Assembly: GCA_964599875.1 (NCBI GenBank)
Contig: CAZRHE010000004.1
Span: 28,242-92,241, forward strand
Source: RGIG4097 sp964599875
GTDB taxonomy: Bacteria > Bacillota > Clostridia > Christensenellales > CAG-917
Direction: 5' to 3'
DNA: 64,000 bases
Shown: positions 1 through 7,992 of the stretch, piece by piece
Numbering within the stretch: position 1 is the first letter of the stretch
Layout of the letters: every line of letters begins with the position of its first letter
Program-made: the position numbers and the translations under genes
Notes under the pieces: model-generated
Told to the model about the DNA's origin: nothing
The model's database searches: none
Seen by the model: the letters and a program-made list of their open reading frames with translations, nothing else

Positions 1-437
1 GGCTTGAAGTAGGCAAGCAAGTACGCCGCGACGACCGCCGCCGAGAACAAAAACAAGAAGAAGGACGCAATGCGCACTTTTGCTTTGTCGCTTTTCTTTT
101 TCGCTTTCTTGTGTGCGTGGGTTTCTTCCATATCCGACACTCTTTCGCCGTAGTATTCGTTTGCACTCTGACCGTCCGTGCGCAACACGTCGCTATCCTG
201 CGTCATATAAGGCACGACCGCAAGCGGCACGATAATGGGTTGCAATTGCACGGTATTGTGCTTGGGTGCGACGATGGGGACGGGACCGCCCATTCCGACG
301 GGTTTCATAACCGTCGTTTCCATGCCTGCGTCGGGTTGAGGAGAGCCGTACGCCTCGCTTTCGTATACGACCTCTTCGAGGGGAATATTGTTTTCTACCT
401 CGGGGGTAAATTTTTGAACGTTTTCTTTCTTTGCCAT
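1..437 (-). CDS. Hypothetical single-pass membrane protein, partial (C-terminus beyond window edge)
   Basis: The reading frame starts at ATG 437 (MAKKENVQKFTPEVE) and stays open for 145 codons to base 1, so the C-terminus is missing. An AAGGAGAAACTT stretch ahead of the ATG gives a good ribosome site. About 115 soluble residues come first, rich in Pro, Val and Glu, then a Lys-rich patch (about 114-125) and a hydrophobic helix (about 129-143, ending LLAYFKP). Residues around 75-85 contain VPYMTQD, which recurs as VPYVTQD in the zinc-ribbon protein two genes upstream. It is the last visible gene of the glnS operon, 17 bp after its neighbour. I do not recognise the family. Confidence 0.7.
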   Translation of the reverse strand, partial: MAKKENVQKFTPEVENNIPLEEVVYESEAYGSPQPDAGMETTVMKPVGMGGPVPIVAPKHNTVQLQPIIVPLAVVPYMTQDSDVLRTDGQSANEYYGERVSDMEETHAHKKAKKKSDKAKVRIASFFLFLFSAAVVAAYLLAYFK

Positions 438-454
438 AAGTTTCTCCTTAAAAC

Positions 455-1189
455 TCAGCGAGTATATCCCGACTTATCGGGGTTGATGACGGAGCATATA
501 ACGCTCACGATTATTCCGAATACTGCGGTCGCGAAAAGGGTGAACCATTCACTAGTCTGCCAGCCGTGTATAACGTCTTGCATAAAGTCGATTTTTGCCA
601 CTCCCATACTATCCGCACCGACGAGGGCTATGATAAACAGCACCGCCACGAACACGAAGTACGCCACCGAACAAGCGGTATATTTCTTGACTTTGACCGC
701 ACCGCAAACACCTAATATAGCCTTCAAAATATTGCACAGCACGAACAGCAATCCGACGCATAGGATGAAGTCGGGAATCAGCATGACGAGATTTCCGCCG
801 TTCGATGCATAATTCACGATATGACCTATCGCGTTATACTTGTCGAGGACGTAGGCAAAAGGCAGAAAATCCGTCTTTACGCCGAACACCGCGAACAAAT
901 ACGGCAACGCGACGACCGCTTCCGCAATCAGCATGAGCAGTCCGCATATAAAGTTCTTCCCGCGTTTACGGCGCTTCCACGTCTTTCCGACGTCCTTCGC
1001 TTTGGGCTGGAAGTCGTCCACGGTGGAATATTCCTGCGCGGGACTTTGCGGGTCGTCTATTTCAAGGGACGGGCGCAACACGAAATCCTGCCTTACGGAC
1101 GGCAGTTGATTTACGTCCCCTCCTCTCATAGGGGCGGGCGCAAGCCTGATTCCCATTTCATCGACCTTTTTCTCTTTGGGTTTTTCCAT
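455..1189 (-). CDS. Hypothetical four-helix membrane protein
   Basis: 244 residues. The first 75 are soluble and polar (DDPQSPAQEYSTVDDF), followed by a basic stop (KTWKRRKRGKN) and four hydrophobic helices near residues 80-104, 133-160, 172-190 and 215-235, with a short C-terminus. Only one base separates the stop of the upstream zinc-ribbon gene from this ATG, so translation is probably coupled; the ribosome site (AAGAAGAT) is weak. No catalytic motif is visible and no family is recognised. It looks like a membrane partner of the zinc-ribbon protein encoded just before it. Confidence 0.65.
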   Translation of the reverse strand: MEKPKEKKVDEMGIRLAPAPMRGGDVNQLPSVRQDFVLRPSLEIDDPQSPAQEYSTVDDFQPKAKDVGKTWKRRKRGKNFICGLLMLIAEAVVALPYLFAVFGVKTDFLPFAYVLDKYNAIGHIVNYASNGGNLVMLIPDFILCVGLLFVLCNILKAILGVCGAVKVKKYTACSVAYFVFVAVLFIIALVGADSMGVAKIDFMQDVIHGWQTSEWFTLFATAVFGIIVSVICSVINPDKSGYTR

Positions 1190-1190
1190 A

Positions 1191-2360
1191 CTAAATCTTC
1201 TTATCCGACTTATTTGCCGAAGTCTGTACGGGTGTTGCGACGGGTGCCGCGGGGACGTCCGCAGGAACGTATTGCATCAAAGGTTGATCCTGCGTCACGT
1301 AAGGCACGAACGCCACGGGTTGTACGATGGGAGGCATTTGATAAGGCTCTCCCGTTTCCTTGTTGTAAAGCACGGGTGCCGCGTAAGGCGGATATTGCGC
1401 CGCGGGTGCGCCCGCAGGATAGGCGGGATAAGGAGCATAGGGATATCCTCCCGCATAGGGTTGCGTGGGTTGCGAAAAACTCGCCTGCTCTTCCGTCTTG
1501 GGTTTTTCTATGGTTTTGGTCTGTGCGTTTTCAAATTCCTTCCCCGCAAACTCCGCAAAGGTAGGCGTTTTGCGCACTTCGAGATTCACGCTGTCGACGG
1601 GTATTTTCTTCGCTTTGCGCTTGACGGGGGGAGATTGTTTGATTTTGCCTTTCGCAAGGAGCAAAGTCGCTCTCGCGCGGTTTCTTCCGCAGTGCAAACA
1701 CGCGGTAACCGTCAAAGGATTTATTGTTCCGCAAGCGGGGCAAACGTAGGTATCCGATTCGATTTCGTCCTCGTCGATTTCGGAATACGGGTCGGAGTAA
1801 TATCCGACGAGTTCTTTAAGCGACGCCGCCGCCTTTCTCAATTTTGCGACGTCCTCGGAGCCCATTTCGTCGATTTTTTCGCGATATGCGTCGAGAATCC
1901 TCGCTTGTTTCGAAAGTTCTTGATTAGTGCGTTCGCGATAATCGTCGACCTCTTGAATACTCTTCGCCTTGTCGTCGAGCATCTTTGCGCGCTTGTCCGC
2001 GATTTCCTTGTCGATGCCCTTCATTCTTTCCTTGACGAGAAGGTCGAGTTTCAGTTTCGTCTTTCTCATCTCGATGACGTCGAGGTTGTCGTGAGTTTCT
2101 TCGTTGCGAGGCAAAGGCGCGCCGCAAGACACGCAAAACTTCGCGCCGGGAAGGTTTTTCGCTCCGCAAATCACGCAAACGGGTTTTGCAAGGACGCCTA
2201 AAATGTTACCGCATTTGGCACAGTAACGACTGCCTGCGCTGTTCTTCGTCCCGCAAGACGGGCATTCGCTCTCGTAGTTGTCGGCGACGTCCGCTCCGCA
2301 AGCGGTGCAAAACGCTTGACCGGGGACTACTTCGCTTCCGCAAATTTTACAAGTGAACAT
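1191..2360 (-). CDS. Multi-zinc-ribbon, coiled-coil, proline-rich protein
   Basis: 389 residues. The N-terminus carries three zinc-ribbon units in a row, each two CxxC knuckles (CKIC/CTAC, CPSC/CAKC, CVIC/CVSC, residues 4-84). A charged helical stretch (about 95-190, Glu/Lys/Arg-rich) probably forms a coiled coil, then comes a fourth ribbon (CPAC...CLHC, about 207-226). The C-terminal third is Pro/Tyr/Ala-rich (YPYAPYPAYPAG) and holds the motif VPYVTQD, shared with the membrane protein at 1-437. No helix crosses the membrane. Start at 2360 follows GAGGATATT. The zinc-ribbon (DZR-type) domains are clear; the role is unknown, most likely a scaffold for the two membrane proteins encoded downstream. 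Confidence 0.75.
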   Translation of the reverse strand: MFTCKICGSEVVPGQAFCTACGADVADNYESECPSCGTKNSAGSRYCAKCGNILGVLAKPVCVICGAKNLPGAKFCVSCGAPLPRNEETHDNLDVIEMRKTKLKLDLLVKERMKGIDKEIADKRAKMLDDKAKSIQEVDDYRERTNQELSKQARILDAYREKIDEMGSEDVAKLRKAAASLKELVGYYSDPYSEIDEDEIESDTYVCPACGTINPLTVTACLHCGRNRARATLLLAKGKIKQSPPVKRKAKKIPVDSVNLEVRKTPTFAEFAGKEFENAQTKTIEKPKTEEQASFSQPTQPYAGGYPYAPYPAYPAGAPAAQYPPYAAPVLYNKETGEPYQMPPIVQPVAFVPYVTQDQPLMQYVPADVPAAPVATPVQTSANKSDKKI

Positions 2361-2385
2361 AATATCCTCATTTCCGCATAAGCGG

Positions 2386-4017
2386 TTATTTTACTTTGTA
2401 ACTGTCTTTGAGCCCGACGATGGAATTGTATTCTTCTCCGTCCACCGCTCTCTTGATGAAATATCCTTCGCGCAAGAATTGGAATCTTTCCCCCGCTTTC
2501 GCGTCTTTGAGGAAACTTTCCGCCTTGCCGTTAAGGACGGTGAGAGAATTGCGATTCACTCTATCCATATAGTCTTCGGGACCGTCGATTATAAGATAAT
2601 CGAACATATTGAGTTTGACGTCTACGGCGTCTTTTGCATTGACCCAATGTATGGTGCCCTTGACTTTGATATTCGCGCCCTCTTCCCCCGACTTCGTGCC
2701 TTCGAGATAATCCACGTGCACCGCGACGACTTTGCCGTTTTCGTCCATATCGCAACCGTTATACTTCACGACGTACGCACCTTTAAGACGCACGATTCCG
2801 TCGGGTTTCAAACGGAAGAATTTCGGCGGAGGATCGAGTGCGAAATCGTCCTCTTCGATAAAAAGTTCTTTCGAGAAAGTCGCAACGTGAGTGCCTGCGT
2901 CCTCTTTTTGAGGATTGTTTTCGATATAGCAATCTTCGGACTTGTCGTCGGGATAGTTGTCCACGATGAGTTTCAAGGGTTTCGTCACGACCATCGCTCT
3001 CGTTGCGTTGAGATTGAGGTTTTCTCTCACGCAGTGTTCGAGGATTGCGATATCCACTTCGCTATCCGCCTTGGACACGCCTATGCGGGAGCAGAAATCT
3101 CTGACCGCTTCGGGGGGATATCCTCTTTCCCTGATTCCGCTCAACGTAGAAAGACGGGGATCGTTCCAGCCCCACACGACGCCCTCGTCTACAAGACGTT
3201 TGATGAAACGCTTGCTCATGACGGTGTGCGTAAGGTTGAGTCTTGCAAATTCTATCTGACGGGGACGAGGCGCGGGGAATCCGCAATTCTCGGTGACCCA
3301 ATCGTACAAAGGTCTGTGGTTTTCAAATTCAAGTGAGCACAGGGAGTGCGTGATGCCCTCGACTGCGTCCTCGATGGGATGCGCAAAGTCGTACATGGGA
3401 TAGATAACCCACTCCGCGCCGGTGTGCGGATGCTCCGCATGGCAAATGCGATAGATGACGGGGTCGCGCATGTTGATATTAGGGGACGCCATATCGATTT
3501 TTGCACGCAATACTCTTGCGCCGTCCTCGAATTCACCCGCTTTCATTCTTTCGAACAAATCCAAATTCTCCTCGACCGAACGATTGCGATAAGGGCTTTC
3601 CTTGCCGGGTTCGGTGAGAGTGCCTCTCGTTTGACGAATTTCTTCTGCGGTGAGGTCGCAAACGTACGCCTTGCCGTCGCGAATGAGTTTCAACGCACAT
3701 TCGTACATTTTGCCGAAATAATCGGATGCGTTGAGCACTCTGTCCCACTTGAAGCCGAGCCATTCGATATCCTCTTTTATGGATTCCATATACTCGACGT
3801 CTTCTTTTGCAGGGTTCGTGTCGTCGAAACGCAAATTACATTCCCCGTGATACTTTTCTTTCATGCCGAAATTTATGCAAAGAGCCTTTGCGTGTCCGAT
3901 ATGAAGATAGCCGTTGGGCTCGGGAGGGAATCTGGTGATGATTTTGGACACCTTGCCCGCCGCAAGTTCATCGTCGATGATGTCTTCGATAAAGTTTCTT
4001 GAAGTGATTTCTTCCAT
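2386..4017 (-). CDS. glnS: Glutaminyl-tRNA synthetase (GlnRS)
   Basis: Attaches glutamine to tRNA-Gln in the cytosol. The class I signatures are present: HIGH as YLHIGHAKA near residue 40 after RFPPEPNG, and the KMSKS loop as MSKR near residue 265. The C-terminal anticodon-binding beta-barrels follow (KVKGTIHWVNA). Length of 543 residues matches bacterial GlnRS (about 550). Two ATGs lie six bases apart; I prefer 4017 over 4023 because AAGGA sits 8-9 nt before it and only 2-3 nt before the other. The chosen ATG overlaps the stop of the upstream gene (TAATG), so translation is coupled. Many Bacillota lack GlnRS and use Glu-tRNA amidation instead, so its presence is a lineage marker. Confidence 0.95.
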   Translation of the reverse strand: MEEITSRNFIEDIIDDELAAGKVSKIITRFPPEPNGYLHIGHAKALCINFGMKEKYHGECNLRFDDTNPAKEDVEYMESIKEDIEWLGFKWDRVLNASDYFGKMYECALKLIRDGKAYVCDLTAEEIRQTRGTLTEPGKESPYRNRSVEENLDLFERMKAGEFEDGARVLRAKIDMASPNINMRDPVIYRICHAEHPHTGAEWVIYPMYDFAHPIEDAVEGITHSLCSLEFENHRPLYDWVTENCGFPAPRPRQIEFARLNLTHTVMSKRFIKRLVDEGVVWGWNDPRLSTLSGIRERGYPPEAVRDFCSRIGVSKADSEVDIAILEHCVRENLNLNATRAMVVTKPLKLIVDNYPDDKSEDCYIENNPQKEDAGTHVATFSKELFIEEDDFALDPPPKFFRLKPDGIVRLKGAYVVKYNGCDMDENGKVVAVHVDYLEGTKSGEEGANIKVKGTIHWVNAKDAVDVKLNMFDYLIIDGPEDYMDRVNRNSLTVLNGKAESFLKDAKAGERFQFLREGYFIKRAVDGEEYNSIVGLKDSYKVK

Positions 4018-4391
4018 TAGCATTTTCCTTTACAGTTGCCGTGCAGATTGATTTCGCTCGTTATAACGCTCGTGTCCTCTCCGTCGATTTCGAAACCGTA
4101 CGGTTTCAATTCCTCGTGCCGTCCCCTGAATTTCAGTTTGACTGGCGCGCCTATTTTGAGTTTGTAGAAAGTCGCGTGGACGAAGAACGTTTTGTCCCCG
4201 TCTTCCACTCCGTCGGCAAACTTGATAAGGTCTACGACCGCGCAGTCCTCGAATATCAGCCTTATAAGCCCCACCGCCTTTCCGTCGTCAAGATACAAAA
4301 AGTTGCAACCGACGGGGGGAAGCGCAATGCCGAGCGACGAGTAAGTTTCTCGGAGATATTCGGAGTCTTGTGCGTACGCGAGCGTTAACAT
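4017..4391 (-). CDS. Hypothetical small protein, possibly GNAT-acetyltransferase-like
   Basis: 124 residues, first gene of the glnS operon. Start ATG 4391 (MLTLAYAQDSEYLRE) is preferred over the longer frame from 4445, because TTGACA-17-TAAGAT ends 10 bp before it; upstream extension would run through the promoter. There is no ribosome site, so the mRNA is probably leaderless. The pattern of an early charged helix, LYLDDGKAVGLIRL and AVVDLIKFADG recalls the acceptor half of a GNAT fold, but the acetyl-CoA motif (Q/RxxGxG/A) is missing. Function is therefore unassigned. The C-terminus ends GNCKGKC, and the stop overlaps the glnS start. Confidence 0.65.
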   Translation of the reverse strand: MLTLAYAQDSEYLRETYSSLGIALPPVGCNFLYLDDGKAVGLIRLIFEDCAVVDLIKFADGVEDGDKTFFVHATFYKLKIGAPVKLKFRGRHEELKPYGFEIDGEDTSVITSEINLHGNCKGKC

Positions 4392-4401
4392 AGTATATTT
4401 T

Positions 4402-4430
4402 ATCTTAATGCTTATTTCTCTCTTTGTCAA
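4402..4430 (-). promoter_or_regulatory. Housekeeping promoter of the glnS operon, leaderless type
   Basis: On the minus strand TTGACA (4430-4425), 17 bp, TAAGAT (4407-4402). The ATG of the first gene is at 4391, 10 nt beyond the -10 box, leaving a 5' leader of only about 4 nt and no Shine-Dalgarno sequence. Confidence 0.75.
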
Positions 4431-4490
4431 TGCCAAAACGCACAATTATGCCCGCGAAAGGCTTAATCGAAGGATTATATGCAAATTGTT

Positions 4491-4519
4491 TTGCATTTCT
4501 TTCGGAGTCGTGTTATAAT
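4491..4519 (+). promoter_or_regulatory. Housekeeping promoter of ecfA-ecfT-truA, leaderless type
   Basis: TTGCAT (4491-4496), 17 bp, perfect TATAAT (4514-4519). The ecfA ATG is at 4530, so transcription should begin about 4 nt before the start codon. It is divergent from the glnS-operon promoter, which has the same layout. Confidence 0.75.
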
Positions 4520-4529
4520 CATCGTCGTT

Positions 4530-6275
4530 ATGTCGTATATAAGCCTCACAGGGGTAAGTTACTCTTATCCGCTAGGGGAGGGCCACAGTCTAAAAGCCCT
4601 CAAAAACCTGTCTTTCTCCGTTGAAAAAGGCAGTTTTATCGCGTTGGTCGGCAAAAACGGCAGCGGTAAAAGCACTCTTGCCAAACTTCTCAACGGTTTA
4701 TTTTTGCCCACTTCGGGCACCGTCGTCATAGACGGAATGTCTACGTCCGACGAAAAATTCACTTTCGATATCAGAAAAAAAGTGGGTATGGTTTTCCAAA
4801 ATCCCGACAATCAAACGGTTGCTACGATCGTGGAAGACGACGTCGCTTTCGGTCCCGAAAATATAGGCGTGCCCAGAGATGAAATCATAGAGAGAGTGGA
4901 TTCCGCCCTTGCCGCGGTCGGGATGAGCGAATATCGCTCCCGCCCCGTCAGCAAACTTTCGGGCGGTCAAAAACAACGCGTCGCTATTGCGGGAGTGCTT
5001 GCAATGCGTCCCGAAGTCGTCGTTTTCGACGAAAGCACCGCTATGCTCGACCCCGTCGGCAGAAAAGAAATTATGGCGATTGCAAAATCCTTGCACGAGC
5101 AAGGCATAACCGTAATCAATATCACGCACAACATGGACGAAGCGTCCCTTGCGGACAGAATCATCGTCATGGATAAAGGACGTATCGTCGGCGACGGCAC
5201 GCCGAAACAAATCTTTTCGGGTTGCGACGTAAAAACTTTCGGGCTTTCTCTCCCCGCCCCCACGGAAATCGCGGAAGACGCAAAGAAAATCGGATACGTT
5301 TTCGACGACGTAATCGTGTCGGCGGAAGAATTGACGGACGGGATTTTGAAAAACGTCGGCGAAAAGGAAATATCCGCTCTTAATCTGCCTACGCCCGAAA
5401 TCAAAAAAGGCGAAAAGGCTGTCGAAATCGAAAATCTGTCCTTCGTCTACTCGAAAAAAACGCCCTCTGAAAAAGTCGCTCTCGACAATATCAACCTCAC
5501 GATAAACGAGGGAGAATTCGTCGCGCTCATCGGCAAGACGGGGAGCGGAAAATCCACTTTCATTCAGCACCTAAACGGGCTTATCAAGTGCCAAAGCGGG
5601 GACGTAAAAGTCTACGGCAAATCCGCAAAGGATAAGAAAAATCTCAAAAATTTGCGTTACACGGTGGGTATGGTTTTCCAATATCCCGAATATCAACTTT
5701 TCGAGGACACCGTGGCAAAGGACGTCGCTTTCGGGCCCAAAAATATGAAACTCTCCCAAGAGGAAATCGACGAGAGAGTGAAAAAAGCACTCGACCTCGT
5801 AGGGCTTCCCTACGACAAATTCGCGACGCGCAGTCCGTTTGAACTCAGCGGCGGCGAAAAACGCAGAGCGGCGATTGCAGGCGTCATCGCAATGCAGCCT
5901 AAAATTCTCGTCCTCGACGAGCCTTTCGCAGGGCTCGACCCCGTCGGCATAGAAGACGTAACAAAACTCATCCTCACCCTCAAAAAGCACGTTTGCCCCA
6001 CCGTGATTATGGTTTCGCACAGCATGGACGCAGTCGCGGAAATCGCGGATAGAATCATCGCGCTCGAGGACGGAAAACTCGTGGCGGACGGCGTCCCGTC
6101 CGAAATTTTCAAAAACAGAAAACTGGTCAAATCCATAGGGCTCGACCTTCCCTTCCCAGCAACCGCAAGGGATATGCTTTCCCACAAAGGGATTATCCTG
6201 CCCGAAGAAATAGTAAAAAAGGCGGACTTTACAAACGCCCTCGAAAAACTTATAGGGGGGTGCGCGAATGTTTAG
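4530..6275 (+). CDS. ecfA: Fused energy-coupling factor ATPase (EcfA1-EcfA2 in one chain)
   Basis: Drives vitamin uptake by ECF transporters from the cytosolic face. The 581 residues hold two complete ABC ATPase domains: first Walker A GKNGSGKST, signature LSGGQKQR, Walker B VVFDESTAMLD, switch His in ITHNMD; second GKTGSGKST, LSGGEKRR, LVLDEPFAGLD, VSHSMD. In most Bacillota these are two adjacent genes of about 280 residues each; here they are joined in frame. Start ATG 4530 (MSYISLTGVSYSYP) fits the first conserved strand and the promoter ending at 4519; the longer frame from 4479 would run through that promoter. Its end overlaps ecfT by 8 bp. BioY at 14241-14780 is a plausible substrate-binding partner. 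Confidence 0.93.
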   Translation: MSYISLTGVSYSYPLGEGHSLKALKNLSFSVEKGSFIALVGKNGSGKSTLAKLLNGLFLPTSGTVVIDGMSTSDEKFTFDIRKKVGMVFQNPDNQTVATIVEDDVAFGPENIGVPRDEIIERVDSALAAVGMSEYRSRPVSKLSGGQKQRVAIAGVLAMRPEVVVFDESTAMLDPVGRKEIMAIAKSLHEQGITVINITHNMDEASLADRIIVMDKGRIVGDGTPKQIFSGCDVKTFGLSLPAPTEIAEDAKKIGYVFDDVIVSAEELTDGILKNVGEKEISALNLPTPEIKKGEKAVEIENLSFVYSKKTPSEKVALDNINLTINEGEFVALIGKTGSGKSTFIQHLNGLIKCQSGDVKVYGKSAKDKKNLKNLRYTVGMVFQYPEYQLFEDTVAKDVAFGPKNMKLSQEEIDERVKKALDLVGLPYDKFATRSPFELSGGEKRRAAIAGVIAMQPKILVLDEPFAGLDPVGIEDVTKLILTLKKHVCPTVIMVSHSMDAVAEIADRIIALEDGKLVADGVPSEIFKNRKLVKSIGLDLPFPATARDMLSHKGIILPEEIVKKADFTNALEKLIGGCANV

Positions 6276-7116
6276 AGATATCTCTTTCGGGCAATACTAT
6301 CCCGCCGATTCCCCCGTGCATCGCATGGACGCAAGGGTGAAACTTCTTCTCACTCTTCTCTTCGTCATTGCGATATTCTTCGTCAAATCCTACTTCGGAT
6401 TTTTGCTCACCGCGGCGGTTCTTATTTTGATAGTGCTCATCGCGAAACTGCCCATGATGTCCGTGCTTAAATCCGTGAGAGGAATACTCTTCATCGTGCT
6501 GTTCACCGCCCTCATAAATCTCTTCTTCGGGAGTCGCGACGACAGTGAAATACTTTGGTCGGCGTGGGTGCTCAAAATCACCAAATCTGGCGTTCATTCT
6601 ACCATAAAAATGGTTTTAAGGCTCGTTTTGTTGATTTCGGGTGCGTCTTTACTTTCTTTGACGACCACTCCCGTCGCACTTGCCGACGGGCTCGAAGGGC
6701 TGCTTTCTCCCCTCAAAAAAATCAAAGTCCCCGTCCACGATATCGCGATGATTATGTCTATCGCACTGCGCTTCATCCCCACCCTTTTCGAAGAAACGAA
6801 CAAGATAATTTCCGCACAAAAAGCAAGGGGCGCAAGTTTCGACACGGGCGGCATTTTCGCAAGAGCGAAAGCGCTTATCCCCGTGCTTATTCCTTTGTTC
6901 GTCAATTCGTTCAAGCGTGCGGACGAACTTGCGTTCGCTATGGACGCAAGGTGCTATAACGCCACTCCTCATCGCACGAAGATGAAAGTTTCGAAGATAG
7001 GCACTCGCGACGTCGTCGCTTGCCTCGTCGTCCTTGCATACTTCGTCGTCATACTTCTCGACCGCTACTACTGGTGCGGATATATCGACGCACTCGTCCT
7101 CGGAGGTTTGCTGTGA
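6268..7116 (+). CDS. ecfT: ECF transporter transmembrane component EcfT
   Basis: 282-residue membrane scaffold that links the EcfA ATPases to exchangeable substrate-binding S components. Hydrophobic helices lie near residues 25-60, 66-90, 108-130 and 240-270. The cytosolic coupling region carries the two expected short motifs, ARG in AQKARGASFD and ARC in AMDARCYN, which contact the ATPases. The start overlaps the end of ecfA and the stop overlaps truA by 4 bp, so the three genes are translationally coupled. The ecfA-ecfT-truA order is widely conserved in Bacillota. Confidence 0.93.
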   Translation: MFRDISFGQYYPADSPVHRMDARVKLLLTLLFVIAIFFVKSYFGFLLTAAVLILIVLIAKLPMMSVLKSVRGILFIVLFTALINLFFGSRDDSEILWSAWVLKITKSGVHSTIKMVLRLVLLISGASLLSLTTTPVALADGLEGLLSPLKKIKVPVHDIAMIMSIALRFIPTLFEETNKIISAQKARGASFDTGGIFARAKALIPVLIPLFVNSFKRADELAFAMDARCYNATPHRTKMKVSKIGTRDVVACLVVLAYFVVILLDRYYWCGYIDALVLGGLL

Positions 7117-7883
7117 GATATCGCGCGACCGTTTCCTATTTCGGCAAAAACTACGTCGGCTGGCAAAGACAGTTGAACGGTTTGAGCGTGCAAGAAGTCC
7201 TCGAAAACGCTCTCACGAAAACTTTCGGCATCCCCACCTCTTGCACTGCAAGCGGACGCACGGACGCAGGCGTCCACGCACTCGGACAAGTGATTCACTT
7301 CGACGCGGATACTTCTATCCCGACGGACAAAATACCCTATGCGGTCAACACTTCTCTCCCCGACGACGTGTCCATGCTTTATTGCGAAGAAACTTATCCC
7401 GAATTTAACGCGCGCTTTTCGGCAAAGCGCAAAACTTACAGATACAGCATTTACACCTCTCCTCATCGTCTTCCCGTCATCGGAGAAACCCACTCTCACG
7501 TGATATCCCCTCTTGACGCCGACAAGATGAAAGAATGTGCGAAAATCCTCGTCGGAGAGCACGATTTCAAATGTTTCGAGGCAAGCGGCTCGGTCGTCAA
7601 GTCTACCGTCCGCACCATTTATTCTCTCGACGTCGAAGTCAAAGATATCGCAGTCGCGGGCGAATTTGCATTCAGACCCCAAGAGATAACCATCACCGTT
7701 TGCGGAAACGGATTCTTATATAATATGGTGCGCATAATCGCAGGCACCCTCACCTACGTAGGCATGGGGAAACTGACCGCGGACGACGTGAAACTCGCAC
7801 TTGAATCAAAAGACAGGACGAAAGCAGGCAAAACTCTTCCCCCCGAAGGTTTGTGCCTATTGTCCGTCGAATACGAAGACTAA
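7113..7883 (+). CDS. truA: tRNA pseudouridine synthase A
   Basis: Converts uridines 38-40 of tRNA anticodon arms to pseudouridine. 256 residues, typical for the family. The catalytic Asp is in SGRTDAGVHA (about residue 52). The FNARFSAKRKTYRY and GNGFLYNMVRIIAGTL segments are also characteristic. I chose GTG 7113 rather than the longer frame from 7020: GGAGG lies 7 nt upstream, the protein then begins at the conserved first strand (RYRATVSYFGKNYVGWQ), and GTGA overlaps the ecfT stop. It is the third gene of the ecf operon, followed by a terminator. Confidence 0.95.
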   Translation: MRYRATVSYFGKNYVGWQRQLNGLSVQEVLENALTKTFGIPTSCTASGRTDAGVHALGQVIHFDADTSIPTDKIPYAVNTSLPDDVSMLYCEETYPEFNARFSAKRKTYRYSIYTSPHRLPVIGETHSHVISPLDADKMKECAKILVGEHDFKCFEASGSVVKSTVRTIYSLDVEVKDIAVAGEFAFRPQEITITVCGNGFLYNMVRIIAGTLTYVGMGKLTADDVKLALESKDRTKAGKTLPPEGLCLLSVEYED

Positions 7884-7937
7884 ATAAAAATCGGCTATAC
7901 GGTCGCTTTTGTTTTTCTGTTTTGAAAATCATAATAA

Positions 7938-7974
7938 CTAAAAACCGCCGAGAAAAATCCCCGACGGTTTTTTG
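7938..7974. terminator. Bidirectional terminator between truA and the GH3 gene
   Basis: AAAACCGCCG (7941-7950) faces CGACGGTTTT (7962-7971), with one mismatch, and T/A runs on both sides. It can serve truA on the plus strand and the convergent GH3 gene on the minus strand. Confidence 0.7.
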
Positions 7975-7992
7975 ATTTTTAAAAATTCGATT

